A stretch of DNA of 64,000 bases from Rhizaria sp. SCN 62-66 (taxonomy: Eukaryota > Rhizaria, unplaced): positions 62,001 through 126,000 of the forward strand of contig MEDY01000009.1 in NCBI GenBank assembly GCA_001724265.1, in the 5' to 3' direction. How positions within the stretch are numbered: the stretch's first letter is position 1; each line of letters begins with the position of its first letter. The notes under the pieces are model-generated. The model saw only the letters and a program-made list of their open reading frames with translations. It was not told the DNA's origin and did no database searches. Shown piece after piece: positions 51,801-62,400 of this stretch. Made by a program: the position numbers and the translations under genes.

Positions 51801-53085
51801 GCGGTCGCGCATAGGTCATATTGGTGTCAGGGGCCGCGACACCGCTCTCCTGTTCACCCCCGGCGCGTTCCATCACGGTGCCGCTGCGGCCGCGGTGACC
51901 GCGGGTGGCGACGGTACGGTTGCCGTCGTGGGATCCGTGCGCACCTTCTTCCCCCGCCCCGCGGCTCGCGCTGCTGCAAGTCAAGCTGTCGCGGGAGCTG
52001 CGGGTGATGCTGCGGAGAACGCTACACCTGATGTGGTGCGTGCGCTTGCAGCATTACTTGCTCCCGACGTGCATAACAGCCACGCCGCGGCTGCTGCCGC
52101 CACAGCAGACAGTGTGGGCGCTCTCAGCTCCGGCAGTGTGCTGGCAACCCCGCCCGCGGCCTCCCGCCGCGCGCGCCGCCGTCGGGGCGCTGCCTCTGCG
52201 AACGCGTCTCCCTCAAGCAATGGAGGTGGCTCTGGGAGTTCGCCAGGTCCGTCGCCCGGTCCTTCGCCCTCGTTCGCACCCATTGCCGCCGCCGCGGCCG
52301 CGCGCGCTGCCGCTGCGACTGCGGCCGCAACAGCAGCGCGTGCTGCCGCCGCGGCCGCAGTGCCGTCTTGGCTGGCCGTGGACTTGCTTGCTGCTCCGTG
52401 GGACGGCGTTGACCCACGCCCACAGTCATTCAGCGCGAGCGCCATGAGTAGCGTCAGGAGTGGCGCCGGTGAGAACGAACCATTCCCGTACTTCACGCCG
52501 CGTGTGCGCATTCCTGTCCCGACGGCTTCTTCCGCGAAAAACGGCGCTTGTGAGCGCGCTCTGGAGACAGTGCGGGCAGCGGTCGCCGCTGCGATCGCGG
52601 CGGGCAGTCCGGCCGCGGGGCCCGAAGGCGCGGGTGTGGAGTCGCGCGTGACTGCGGCGCTGTGGGCGGGGTTCGACGTGCTTGTCTCCGCTGTGGCGGC
52701 GGACCCGGCGCGCGCGATGCGGCACACGCTGCCGTCGCCGGTCCCCGCGCTCGCTGGCTCGACACTACCGCAGGGCGAGGGCGCGGCGTGCGCAAAGGGC
52801 GTCGTCGTGGTGCGGACAGAGCTCCGCGCGCCGCAACCCGCGCTGCCGCTGCGCGCGGTGCTCGTGCTCACAGTGATGTACTTGATGCTGGGGCAGTACC
52901 TGGCGAACCATCTGCTGAGTCAGCTTGTGTCGGCGACGCGGCTGCGCAACATTACTGCGTTTGCGCTTGTGCTGGCATCGGTGCCGTGGGTTGTGTATGG
53001 CAGGGCGCCGGACGCAATGCAAGCCACTGTTGCTGGTGCAGTAGCGGGGTTTGTCGCGTTGCTCGCATGGGCAGATTTTATCTAA
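45808..53085 (+). CDS. CLP1: divergent CLP1-family (polynucleotide-kinase fold) protein with degenerate Walker A and C-terminal membrane segments
   Basis: 2425 aa from ATG 45808 to TAA. CLP1 is normally a ~425-aa nuclear RNA 5'-kinase or scaffold in pre-mRNA 3'-end cleavage and tRNA splicing. CLP1 blocks can be followed in order between insertions: N-terminal domain at ~80-135 (ALGTVLPARR..LAPGATIVEAW, like FGTEL...FDAGAKV..TW); the P-loop strand at 1204-1217 (RVLVLGHSRRSQA); LNALATRG.QPVLLDLTQ at ~1256-1273; GLIAAPGAVAAVAI at ~1291-1304; CLVVDATWDFDS at ~1475-1486; VIATVKPTMVMLCP at ~1513-1526; and the C-terminal domain at ~1826-1868 (LRVG...LP, LLCALLQLL) and ~2001-2050 (GHIGVRG.D..LLFTPGA, VAVVGSVRTFF). 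The Walker A consensus GxxxxGK[ST] is lost (GHSRRSQA). Asp and Gln of the LDxxQ block remain. Acidic/basic insertions and three hydrophobic C-terminal segments (~2347-2424) are atypical. The assignment comes from hand alignment. Confidence 0.6.
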   Translation: MSAPWASAALPPSPTTPHGPHLPQTPPAPSGPVPFPSPNSSFSFSFPTPSAPSASSSSSAGAGAIAGPAAAPALPFHSLVRLTPQRPRALVRSRLPFLLLPLRGSASALGTVLPARRPWLLAPGATIVEAWDFTVTKTVDVLVALQDAAPASLAAALAAHRALLTADPRALRLEITAAAAALALPAAAAMTSEAGPASPLSASPSLTTLGYSPPLLRLAASATGGASPPVPVAQPQLGSAALAPTPALAAAAATATGSGAGAGGASASARARPPRLSLPPQHQHLSEEGTADAASTATSSALAGGSIASRSAAAARARASTDAGIGDAGAGNAGPGESGLSSTSHSANQSPTAFPLPLPLPLPPLSADGVALAMTSTASGQLNSMGSGDRAGSSSYSSAGATGSGSLHSVSFSGVSSSGGGGSANPSGRLEYRVTSLNTTPDVSGDTTPLLRKRASASASINRAAKLAASRSHHGNGSISSATESGRAAVDLDPAAAAAAMAATTALLATAATAAALGALVAHPRLPLPAALAAAHRVTTNVANSDGICVATTETDALPPDADDDAETEAEAAAEAEADRECRALWLPGVLTVTPLPPPPPPAPAAPVPAPAAQLLSRRPANGSPAPAVPGATLVTAAATAAVAAAALARAGSAAGAGAAVASDGAAAGASVVVAAREWVRWLLDAAALQASAKGAQSVDQSHDSAPNAFGVSNAVAESAPTPPVHVPTAVTASKQGSSAVRAVVAAEKRKQLLQQQQQQQQQHVQANTGEQTLTQADSASTATKDAIALTSTPTATHTEAIAPMLASPLSESPASACDATLSPNPLDVSVSETAAGYNTDNNGGNDDGDDDGDETGAATGGEGKKKKRRQRGRGGKPKPAPVDAAQPQEAAGDDVVAPVDPATNVAATADEKVTPTETTTAKNDAATTDAVHERSADVARTAVAGTETASADVTAKSEAIPADGVADDDDGDNAEDGDTTAGATTDAVGGVKKKRRQRGRGGKPKVAATNEAVADDAGDATADVSAVHVKHDTVAVNTENHVTDDSTAQNVLVDSVVTALIPTPAVNSVNVPALPNPAAKSAAASTAVTSITADATAARGLTLVCTPPPPPAPLPALPDAVRALFALGVLPVDATTYARAISSDADDSFARDAAAAGDAAVRVRVRPPPQPLSWSLVTATTAHRAALRIREVSASAAARNGGGRVLVLGHSRRSQAACAAQLHGSRRDRASAEEKNDAETEDDGVGSKLWLTTMLNALATRGPQPVLLDLTQAASVAESQAVSRCGAGQGLIAAPGAVAAVAIVLSPTASAVPALRQSSPLNTAAYSIVMPDAEAGSGANGAAMSVARAVVAQYDGELAAATAAAAASVVVASAVSVDAIADANAEPSLSPLPQPSIGLASHSGEGAANNAADGDEEEEESAQPTAQQPQKQADTAPRKGAGGKKGRNTAKRTGAAATATLAASTAAASGTKRCLVVDATWDFDSCVSETATCSAADAVSRAQQYLDFARAVIATVKPTMVMLCPLATAVTASAESLGPGDVRVPSLLLPGTPAANSGAPAGAVACELVCTAIATANTAAVTAPGCVGARSARYGAEEDEVDALLSSVSFVRPPPLHPAPAPVFTLAPAATDSSTTSASEGRVLYDLVYPRRYRASAAPVSLTAAEAAVRAASAEAEAAWRALTVHGSQSLVLVAASAPRTAAAAAGWLDASTGSRMRCRLAVVTPVGDNDSDAKSDRLVAGDSALLLSTTGSGNSSVVTAVFAAAPSVAARICLRARGAAAIVAPARAAARSATWGARGWSDFGPPSAGGDGPDAPPPPLQWLRVGPALYGVGLPAIATAGGRKSVRCIDPMSHPPLLCALLQLLGQVPVSASALNTLAAGWTRRAAFGAGAGLAAMSRVAGDAVRATAYAATGASPALLPHTARPATDTAAMQRAIDWAQYLLLTIAPPLPQTSLGHIAAAPTAALAAAAHALGPLLTALIAPRRSHPSKRLQQTRSRIGHIGVRGRDTALLFTPGAFHHGAAAAAVTAGGDGTVAVVGSVRTFFPRPAARAAASQAVAGAAGDAAENATPDVVRALAALLAPDVHNSHAAAAAATADSVGALSSGSVLATPPAASRRARRRRGAASANASPSSNGGGSGSSPGPSPGPSPSFAPIAAAAAARAAAATAAATAARAAAAAAVPSWLAVDLLAAPWDGVDPRPQSFSASAMSSVRSGAGENEPFPYFTPRVRIPVPTASSAKNGACERALETVRAAVAAAIAAGSPAAGPEGAGVESRVTAALWAGFDVLVSAVAADPARAMRHTLPSPVPALAGSTLPQGEGAACAKGVVVVRTELRAPQPALPLRAVLVLTVMYLMLGQYLANHLLSQLVSATRLRNITAFALVLASVPWVVYGRAPDAMQATVAGAVAGFVALLAWADFI
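48400..48825 (+). repeat. duplicated acidic-then-basic module within the CLP1-like gene
   Basis: KKKKRRQRGRGGKPK is encoded at 48400-48444 and KKKRRQRGRGGKPK at 48784-48825. Each is preceded by an Asp/Gly/Glu-rich stretch. A weaker third copy (acidic DEEEEES then RKGAGGKKGRNTAKR) is encoded near 50050-50168. The basic blocks resemble nuclear-localisation or RGG-type RNA-binding patches; the codons differ between copies, so the duplication is not recent. Confidence 0.7.
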
Positions 53086-53409
53086 AACATTTAGTGCTAA
53101 AAGAAAACTATTGGTACTATAATTTGTGTACATATTCCTTTTTAAACTCGTTACTTAGAATACAGCGACGCTATTTTGTAATTGAATTTTAGAAATTACT
53201 TTTTTTTCAGTCACAATCAACAATATGCCAACCATCTGTACTGAAGGCCCCAAAGATTCCTAGATCAATGAAGTACTTGACATACCACATAAACTAAAAA
53301 AGTAATTCATGATTTAAATAGAAAATATTATGTATTTTCAGATATATAATAAATATTACGTCAGAGTCTATGTAAGCTGTCAATTTTGTAAATGCTAAAA
53401 TTTGGTAGT
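53086..53409. other. short convergent intergenic region, very AT-rich
   Basis: 324 nt between the CLP1-like stop (TAA) and the stop of the minus-strand gene (TGA). It contains TTTTTTTT and AT-rich runs. It must contain both 3' ends. Nothing else recognised. Confidence 0.6.
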
Positions 53410-56400
53410 TCAGTTGGTTGGCACAGATTTGCGGAGGAGGTAGGTAAACTCCTCGACCAAGTCCATGCCATCACCATTGATCATGTAGATCTCGAAGATG
53501 TCCTTAATTCGCCAGCCATGTAGCTTCATCAGCACGTCTGCAACCGCATCGGCGCTGTTCTGCCGCAGCAGCACGCGCACGTGCATGACTGGCCTGTTGA
53601 TCGCGAAGCGCCAGTTGTACTCGTCGCCCTCGCTCTCGTTGTCGCTGCCCATCGCGCCGCGGGGCAGGTCCATAATCAGACTGTCGGGCTGCGCGCACCG
53701 CATCGGCGACAGGAATGCGACGCCCCCGGGGGCCAGCTCCCCGGCCGGCAGCGCCTCTCGCAGCCCCGCCTCGGTCTGGATCTGGCTCACATACAGCGCC
53801 ACCTGCGCACGCAACGGCAGCTCCACCAGTGCCGCGGGCGGCGGCTGCGGCCGCACGTTGACCGGCACGAGCTGGCGCCGGATGCGCGCAAACCGGGCGC
53901 GGTTGGCCTTGCGGTATTCCTCGGCGGCCCGGCGCGCAGGCTCCTCGGCCTCGGCCTTGGCGTTGCGCCACGCCCAGTCGGCGAACCAGGCCTTGTACTC
54001 CGGCGTGCCCGGGAACGGCACGTCCTCGCCGAGCGCCTTCTCGCGCATCACGCGCCACATGTCCTGGTGGTACGCCTCGAGCGCGCGCGCGTCGGCCTGG
54101 GTCCGCGCGGCAGCGGCGGCCTCGAGCTCGGCGCGCCGCAGAATGCGGTCCGCCTGCTCCTGCGCCACGCGCTGCACGCGCAGCTTTTCCGCCATCGCGC
54201 GCTCGCGCTTCCACATCCGGTGCGTGTAGAGCAGCAGCCGGTGATACTTTACCGAGCGCGGCGAGTTCTTGTGCTCGAACCAGCACAGCGGCTGCCGGAT
54301 CGCGGGGAAGGCGTAGTTGAGCCGCTCTTGCCCGATGTCGCGGCGCATCGTCTCGTCGTCGGCGTCGGAGCTGTGCGGGGACAGCTCAGAGAAGTCCGAG
54401 TCGCCGTCCGGGTGCTCGGGCGAGAAGTTGATCGGCGGTAGATAGTTGCGCCGGCGGCTGCTCTTGCGCCGCCCGCTGCGCGACGGCCGCGTCGGCGGCA
54501 GCGTGTTGGGGTCGAAGCGGTACCGGTTGAGGTTGATGTTGTGGCGGCCGCGGAGCCGCTCCTCGAGCGCAAAGATGACCTTCTCGTGCTTGAACGTGAG
54601 TCTATGCGCGGCGGCGTCGGCGCGGTACGCCTCGAGCTCGGCCGTGAGGGCATCGTGCTCGAAGTCGCTGAGCTCGGCAAGGGCACCGTCGTCACCGTGC
54701 CACAACATTAGCCCCTCGGTGTCGGAGCCGGCGGAGTCCTCCACGGGCGGGAACTCGTACGGGATGAACGAGACGCGGAACCGGGGCGCGGGGAGAGAGG
54801 CGGAAGCGGGATCGGCGGCGATGTGGTCAGGAACTGACTCGTTATTGGTGGGGTCTGGAAGTGAGATGACCACCTCGTTGTGGACATCGGGCTCAGACAG
54901 AGCAGGAACACCGTCATCGTCGACGTCGTCATCGTCAGAGTCATACTCGTCTTCACCGTCAGAGCCCGAGTCAGGCGCAGTGCGCGCGGCATCCTTGCTG
55001 CGCTTCTTCTTTGTCTTCTTGGACTTGGCAGCCGTTGCATCAGAGTCAGCTGTGGGCCCATTTCCATCATTCGGAATAAGCTCATCAGCAACCTTGACAC
55101 CAACCACAGTCTCAGCACGAGCATAAACCTCGGCATCACCATCGACAACATCAGCGGCGTTGGTATTTGTCTCCACAGTAGCGGCAGGATAAAGGTCAAC
55201 GAGCGATGCATCGGCGGCAGAGAGAATCTGCGTGAGACCCGAGTCCAGCGCCGCCGCGGCCGCAGCGAACGCGCTCTTGCGAGCCTCAAGCTCGGCCACC
55301 TCGCTCTCGCTCTCGCGCCTCGCGTCGTCCTGCGACTCCGACTTAGTCTCCGCCTCAGGCGTTGTCGACCCAGCGGCGCTGGCGCGGCTGCGGGCGACTG
55401 CCGAGTCGGGGTGCGAGCCGACGGCCTCGTCAGCGACTTCGGCGGCCTGCCTGGCCCTTAGTGCGGCGGCCGCGGCCTCGGCCTCGGCGATGGCCTCCTC
55501 GACCTGCAGCACGTCCTCGATGTCCTCCAGCGCGCTCTCCTGTGCGCGCTCCATGGCCGCGGCCTCGGCGTCGGCCGCGGGCAGCGCGGGGGCCGCGGGG
55601 CGCAGCGCGGCGTGCAGGCGCGCGCGCATCGCCGCCGTGCGCGCGGCCGCGGCGGCGCTCTCGGCCTGCATCGCGTCCACGCTCGCCAGCGCCGAGGCCC
55701 ACGCGGCGGACTCGGCAGCCACGGCGGCGGCCGAGTCGGCGCCCGCGGCCGCGGAGGCGCGGGAGGCCAGCGCAGCCAGACTGGCCCACGCGGGCGCAAG
55801 ACCGTCGCTCTCGTCCGCGGTGACGGCGGCGGCTGCGGCGTCCTTCGCCGCCTTAGCGGCGTCGGCGGCGGCCGCAGCGGGAGTGGTGATCTCGGTGACT
55901 TGCTCCGCTGTGGTGACAGCGGGGATGTCTTCAGTTGCAGCGACCGGGTGAGGCTCAGACACAGCGTCAATGATGGGAATGTCATCGTGGCTGGGCTCAG
56001 CGTGCACAACGTTGAAGCTGTCTTCGTCTTCAGCAGCGTGCTCTGCTTCGTTGATCTCGCCACTGCTGGAGGCAGCTACATCAATGCAGCCATCATCGTC
56101 GTCGTAGTACTCGTCGTCGCCGCCCATCGGCAGCGCGCTGTCGTCGATGGCGCTGAAGTACGCGTCGACGTCGCCGGCCACCGCGCCCGCGCTGCTGGCG
56201 GCGGCGGGTGCGGGGGCTTCCGCGTTGTCGTCGTCGTTGTAGAAGCGGCTCTTCTCAGCCTCGGCAAGCGCGTTGGCCGCGGCGACAGAGACAAACGAAC
56301 GGTTCACGTCATCGTCACCGGTGTCGTCGAATGCGCTGACCGCGGTGATGGCAGGCTCACCAGTCGCGGGAGGAGCAGCAACGGCGTCTGCGGCGTTGAA

Positions 56401-59400
56401 GGCGGCGACAGCCTCATCAATGCCATCGTCCAGATCACTGATCTCGGGAGAGCCAGGAATTGCAGCCACCTTAGCTTCCACCGTCGTCTCCACATCATTC
56501 TTGGCTTGATCCTGGGCAACTGTCTCGACAACATCATCATCAGCAGCAACCACATCCGACTTCGTCTCCGCCTCGGGCTTGCTATCTGCCTCAGACTTGG
56601 TCTCTGCTTCGACAACAGCAGTGGGGTCACGATTGCGTCTCCAGGCGACCGCGGCGCGCTTGCGCTGCTCGATCTGGGCCAGGGCCGCGGCAGGCGTCAG
56701 CTTCACGCGGCCTTTGGCCGCAGCTGCAGACTCGGAACTGCTCGCTGCGACAGACTCCCCAGTCGCAGCGGGCGCCTCATCGGCAGCGGCGGCGGCGGGC
56801 GACACAGCGATTGGCACACCGGCTGCGTGAGCCGCAACAGCGGCCTCGGCGGCGACGGCCTCGAGTTTGTCCGCTTCCTTGGCGGCAGCGGCTGCGGCCT
56901 GCGCCTTCATGGCGGCCAAGCGCTTGAGACGCAGCCCGCCGCCAGCGGCGAGCGCGGCCTCGGCCTCGGCCGACGCCTCGAAGGCGGTGGTCGCCGCGGC
57001 GCGGGCGGCTCTGGCGGCTGCGGCAGCGGTGTCGCGCGCGGAGACAAGGGCTTCGAGAGTCGCAAGATACTGAGCGGTGAAGCTCTCAGCGTCCGGGTCC
57101 GGCTGTGAGACATCACCATCAGCGTGCTCGACGCCGCTGACGTTGTGGCTGTCGCCACCAAAGGCGTCGGCGAGCAGCATGGCGTCGACCGCGGACTGCG
57201 ACAGGTCATCAGCGTCGCCGGCCGCAAGCAGAGCGGGGTACTTCCCGTCCTCAGTCGCAGCAGCAGCCTCCGTATTGGCACGGTGTTCGCTCGCAGCGGC
57301 CTCAATCTCGGCCGCGGCAAGAGCGGCGTCGGTGACCACGAGCGACACGACGGTGGAGACAAAGCTGCTGTCGTCCTTGATGTCGTCCCCGTCGGCGTCG
57401 GCCTCGTTGCGCTCGCCCTCGTCCGTCGAGTCGTCGGGCCCCACGCCGATCTGGTCGTTGCGCGGCTCGCGGCCCGAGCGCCCGCGCCGGCCGCCCGCGC
57501 TGGGCTCGAGCGCCCACGCGCCGCCCATGCCGCCGTCAGCGCTGGCGAACATGCGCGCGAGCGTGCGGCCGTGGACCGCGTTGAAGCTGGTGTTGGCCGC
57601 GGCCTCCTCGTGTGTCTGGCGCAGGAACGAGTCCAGCGCGGCCGTGGCGCGCTTGGTGTCGGCGGCCAGGCGGCGGGCCAGCGCGGCGCCCTTGTCGGGG
57701 ACACCATCGCAGCAGTGGGAGAAGTCTTCCTCGTCTTCGTCCTCGTCGTGGTGATCGTCGTCGTGACCAGCGTTTGCTGCGTGGACGTCTTCGTCACTGC
57801 GCTCGCTGTCGCTGCTGCTGTTATCACCGCTACTGCTGCTGCTGCTGCTGTTGTCAACCTTCTTAGCCACAGGCAGCACGCTGTTGACGCGCACCGGCCG
57901 GTCCCAGTCCTCCTCCATGACCGCAGGCTCTTCAGGCGCAGCTGACGCGGCTGCTGGAGGCGTGACGCGAACAGGTTTGTCCCAGTCATCGTCCGTGACA
58001 GTTGAGCCAGTCGATGCAGCAAGCGCGGCTGACTTAATTTTAACAGGCTTGTCCCAGTTGTCATCGGTGACCCCGCTGTCGCTCTCAGCCGCATAAGTAA
58101 CAGTGGGCGTGGGCGCGGAGGCCTTGACCGGCCTGTCCCAGTCGTCCACAGCAGCGTCCTCGTCGCCCTCCTCGATGGGCGGCACTGCGGGAGCCGGCGG
58201 CGCGGCGCGCACGGGCCGGTCCCAGTCGTCCTCGCTCACCGCCGCGGTGGATGACGCACTGTCCTCGTCGCCGTCGCCGTCGCTGTCGTCACCGTCGGTC
58301 ATGATGGCGCGGTGTGGGACGCCCGGCGTGCCCGCGAGCAAGCGGCGCAGCGCAGCGGCCTCCTGCTCGGTGAGCCCGTCGTCGGCGTCGGCGGCGGCGC
58401 CGGGGGACGGCTGCGCGGGGTCGAACACGCGCACCTGTTCCAGTTTCTCCGCGAACGCGATCGCGGCCGAGCGCCTGCGCAGCGCGCGCACGTGCACGCG
58501 CGCGCGGCCGCCAGGCGAGAGCAGAGCGCCGTCGCCGCTGCTGTCGAACTCAGCGCTCTCGGCGAAGGGCGCGGTGCGGCTCGTGCTGCCGCCGCCTTCG
58601 GCGCCGTCGTTGACGGCGGTAGGAGTGTCCACGTCCTCGCTGTCCTCGCTGTCGGGCCCGTACGGCGCCGGATCGTCGGGGTGGTGCAGCGCGTGGCGGC
58701 GGCGCACCGCGCGGCGGCGGCGGCGCGCGCTGTCGGGTGACGTGATGCATGACCGCAGCGGGGACTTCATCGGCGACGCAGGGGTGACGTGCAGCACTAG
58801 AGACGCGGAAGCGATGCCCGCGTGACTGCGGGGAGGTGTGTGATGCGCGTCGTCGTCGGCAGCGCTCTCGTCAATATCAGCAGTTGTGGCGGGCTGAGAC
58901 AAACACATCAGCGGATTGGGCAGGTCAGGCATCGAGGTCGACGACTGAACCGTCTCTGCAGTGACGTTGCACTCGCTGTCATCACTGTGCTCAGCAGCAA
59001 CGCCGCTCTGCACGGCTTCACCCGCGTCTTGCACAGCGGGCGCCATCCACGACTCCACGACGCTCTGCCGCGCGGCCACAAACGCTGCCCAGTCAAGCGT
59101 CTCCCCCGCGGCGGCCTCAGCGGCGGCCTCCGTTGGAGCGCCGTCCGCAGCAGCAGCGAGCTCGGCAGCGCGCATGTCCGTATACTGCTCGAAGAGCTCG
59201 GCGAGCTCGTCCGTGCCCATCGGGTCGCGGTTCGTGGTCAGGAAGGCGATAAGATCCGCGCTGGTGAGCTCGTCGCCGTCTTCGTCGTCGTCTTCCGCGT
59301 CGCCGTCGAGCACCACAACGTCAATGTGAGGTGCGTGTGAGCTGACAGCAGGTTCAGTGCGACTCGCGTCGTTCGTCTCAGAGTGAGCGTAGGCACCAGC

Positions 59401-62400
59401 GTCAACGACCGCATCCGCAGCAGTCGACACATGCTCAGCAACAGTCACCGTCTCGGTCGCAGCGTGCTCCTCGACTTCGACGTCGCTGACGGCGGAGGAG
59501 TGTGGGGACGGCACGCGCTCTGCCACTGTGTCGTCGTCGATCGCAGCGTGCTCCACCTTGTGCTGTGCCTCAGGCGCTGCATCAGCCACAGCAACAACAC
59601 CATCGCCGTCCTTGTGGTCGTCGTCATCGGCGTACGCGGACAGCATCTCCCGCGCGCGACGCAGCGCGTCCTGCGCGCGCGTGGGCTTATCGCTGTCGCC
59701 GCTGTCCGCGCCCGCGGTGGCCGCATCATCCGAGTCAGAGTCGCTCGGGGGCGCCACGGGGTCGTGCTGGGCGAAGCGCGAGGCCGCGGCGCGCACGGCA
59801 GCCTCCACTGCGGCCTCCGCCTCGGCAGAGGCCGCGGCGTCGGAGCCAGCGGCAGCGGCGGCAGGGTCTTGTGCGGTGTGTTCTGCGGCGAGAAGGCACT
59901 CCTCGTCCTCGTCGTCCGCGGCGAACGCGGCGGTCACTGAGGACTTGGAATTTGACTTGGACACAGCAGAGGGCGCAGTCGGGCGCGCAAGCATGAACGC
60001 GAGCGATGCACGCACAGGCGCGGCGTCGCTGCCAGAGCCCTTGGCGCCGTCGGCGTCGCTGTCGCTGTCGTTCTTGTCGTCGGCGTCGCCGGCGCGCTCT
60101 TCGTGCTCGACCGCGGTCGCCGCGGCGGCGTCGAAGGAGCCCGAGGCGTAGAGCCCGACCTCCTCAGCCATGCTCGCGGCCAGCCCCACCTCGTCCGCCT
60201 CTACCGCGCCGCGCTTTGCGCTGCCTTGACGCGGCCTGCTGCCGCTCGGGGCGGCGTCGCCGAGGGCCGCCACACTGAATGACGCATTGAAGGACGCGTG
60301 CGCGGCATCGTCGTTCTCGGGCTCCTCCTCCTCCGGCTCCGTCACGGGCTCGGCGCCGCACGCCTCGGCTTCGGCGCGCGCGTCCGCGCACAGTCGCGCG
60401 TACACCGCGGCGTCGTCAGCATCCTCTGCCTCCGCGGCCTCGGCGGCGCGCCGCTGCTGCTCCTCCTTGAGGACGCGTGCGCGCTGCGCGGCGAGCGCGG
60501 AGCCCACAGTCGCCGCGGCGCGCGCCATGTCGGCAACGGCGGCGCCGAGCCACGCGCCCGCAGTCGCGGAGACGGCGCCGTCGGGCCAAAGGAAGCACAG
60601 CGGCGGCGCCTCAGCCGCGACGACGGCGATACCGATGAAGCGGACGTCGCCGCTCTCCGCCGAGGCCTCTGCGGCTGCAGTTGCGAGCGCAGCGGCGGCG
60701 GCCGCGAGCGCGCGGTGCCCGCAGCGCACCGCGGCGTCCGCGGGCGAATGCAGCAGCGACGCGCCGGCGGCGGCGGCCCCCGCGGCGGCGGCAGCGGCGG
60801 CGGCGGGCGGCGGCGCGGGCGCGCGCGGGGGCAGCAGCAGCACGACGGTAGGCTTGCGCGCGTAGTCGGTCCGCGCCAGCGCGAGCGCGGCGGCGCCGGG
60901 GGTCAGCGCCAAAGTCGCCATGGTCGATGCCGAGGCGGGTGATGCGGCGGGCGCGGAGTCAGCTTCGGAGGCCAGCGCGGCGGGGAGCGAGATGAGCACT
61001 GGCACGGGGCTGTCGAAGTGAGCCACCGCGTCCGCGGCCGCGGACAGCGCGGCGGGCACGCGTTCGAGGTCCTCGGGCAGAGCGAGGTACGTGCACGAGG
61101 GCAGCTCTTGCTCACAGTGTCCTCCGTCACCTTCATCGCCCTCGAAGTCACCTTCCAGGCCGTCGGCAGCGCAGTGCACGGAGTCGTCGCCCTCGCAGTG
61201 GTCGACGGTGTCGCCCTCGTCCGCGCCCACGGCGAAGAGCGCCGCGTCCTCGGCGGCCTCGCTGTCGACGGCGTCCACTTCGCTGACTTCGGGGCCGTAG
61301 ATGTCGCTTGCCACGACGCTGTCGCTGCCGACGCGGTCGCTACCAATGCGGTCGCGGCGGCGGTCAACGACGGAGTCGGCGCCGTACTCTTCGTCGTAGT
61401 CGCTATCGACCTCGCCCAGACCGAAATCGGCCCAGTCGCCCGTCACGCGCGCGTCCAAACTCAGGCCGTCAGCGCCACCACTGCTGCGCGTACCATTGAT
61501 AGCGGCAATTGTGGAGAGAATGGGGTCGCTCGTGTAGTGCTGCTCACTGCCAGCACTGACGTCGGCGTCAGTCGCGACCTGCGCGGCCTCATCGTCCTCG
61601 TCATCGTTCTCGCCGTCGTCGTGAACGCTCGCGCGCTTGCCGGCCTTGGCGTCCCCAAGCGTGCGGTTCGAGTTGCCGCCGTTGGTGAGCCCGTTCAGCC
61701 GCAGCAGCAGCGACGCAAACGTCGCCGACGTGCCCACGCGCTCTCTTTTGCCGGCGTTCGCTCCTACAGTTGCCGATGCGTCGGGAGCGCCCTTGTCGCC
61801 GTCATCAGAGTGCTCAGAGCTGTCGACCCCGTCCAAGTCTTCCTCAGAATCTGATTCGGCCGCCAATCCACGCGGGGCTCCCTTGCGCTTTGACATGTGC
61901 CGGGGCCGCGGCTCCACCTGCGCGCGAGCGGAGGCGAGGCGGCCGTAGGAGTCCGACGGCAGCGCGTCGTCGTCGGAGGGGTCGTGAAAGTCCCAGTCGG
62001 CCCCAGAGCCGTCGTCACCATCGTGTTCGTCAACGCGTCCACAGTCAGCGGTCTCTCCGTCGTCGCCGTCGTAGGCGCGGTTGCATTCTCCGGCGCACAG
62101 CAGGCGTTCGCACTCGGACTCGGAGTCGGCGGCGAGCGCGTCTTCGGCGTCGCACTGCCCGTTGTCGCAGCTGTCGTCCATCTCGAGCACACGGCCGGTC
62201 GCCGCAGCGGCGTCCAGGTTCAGCGCTTGCACAACAGGCGAGTGCATGTCCGAGTCCGGGGACACTTCGCCGCTGCGCCGCCGCGCCGCCGCCGCGGCCA
62301 CGGCCGAGGCAGCGGGTGCAGGCGCCAGAGCGGGGTTTTGCCATCGGCGCGCGGTGACGCCGCTCGTGAAGCTCTGTGAGCTCTTGCTGTTGTTCGCGGC

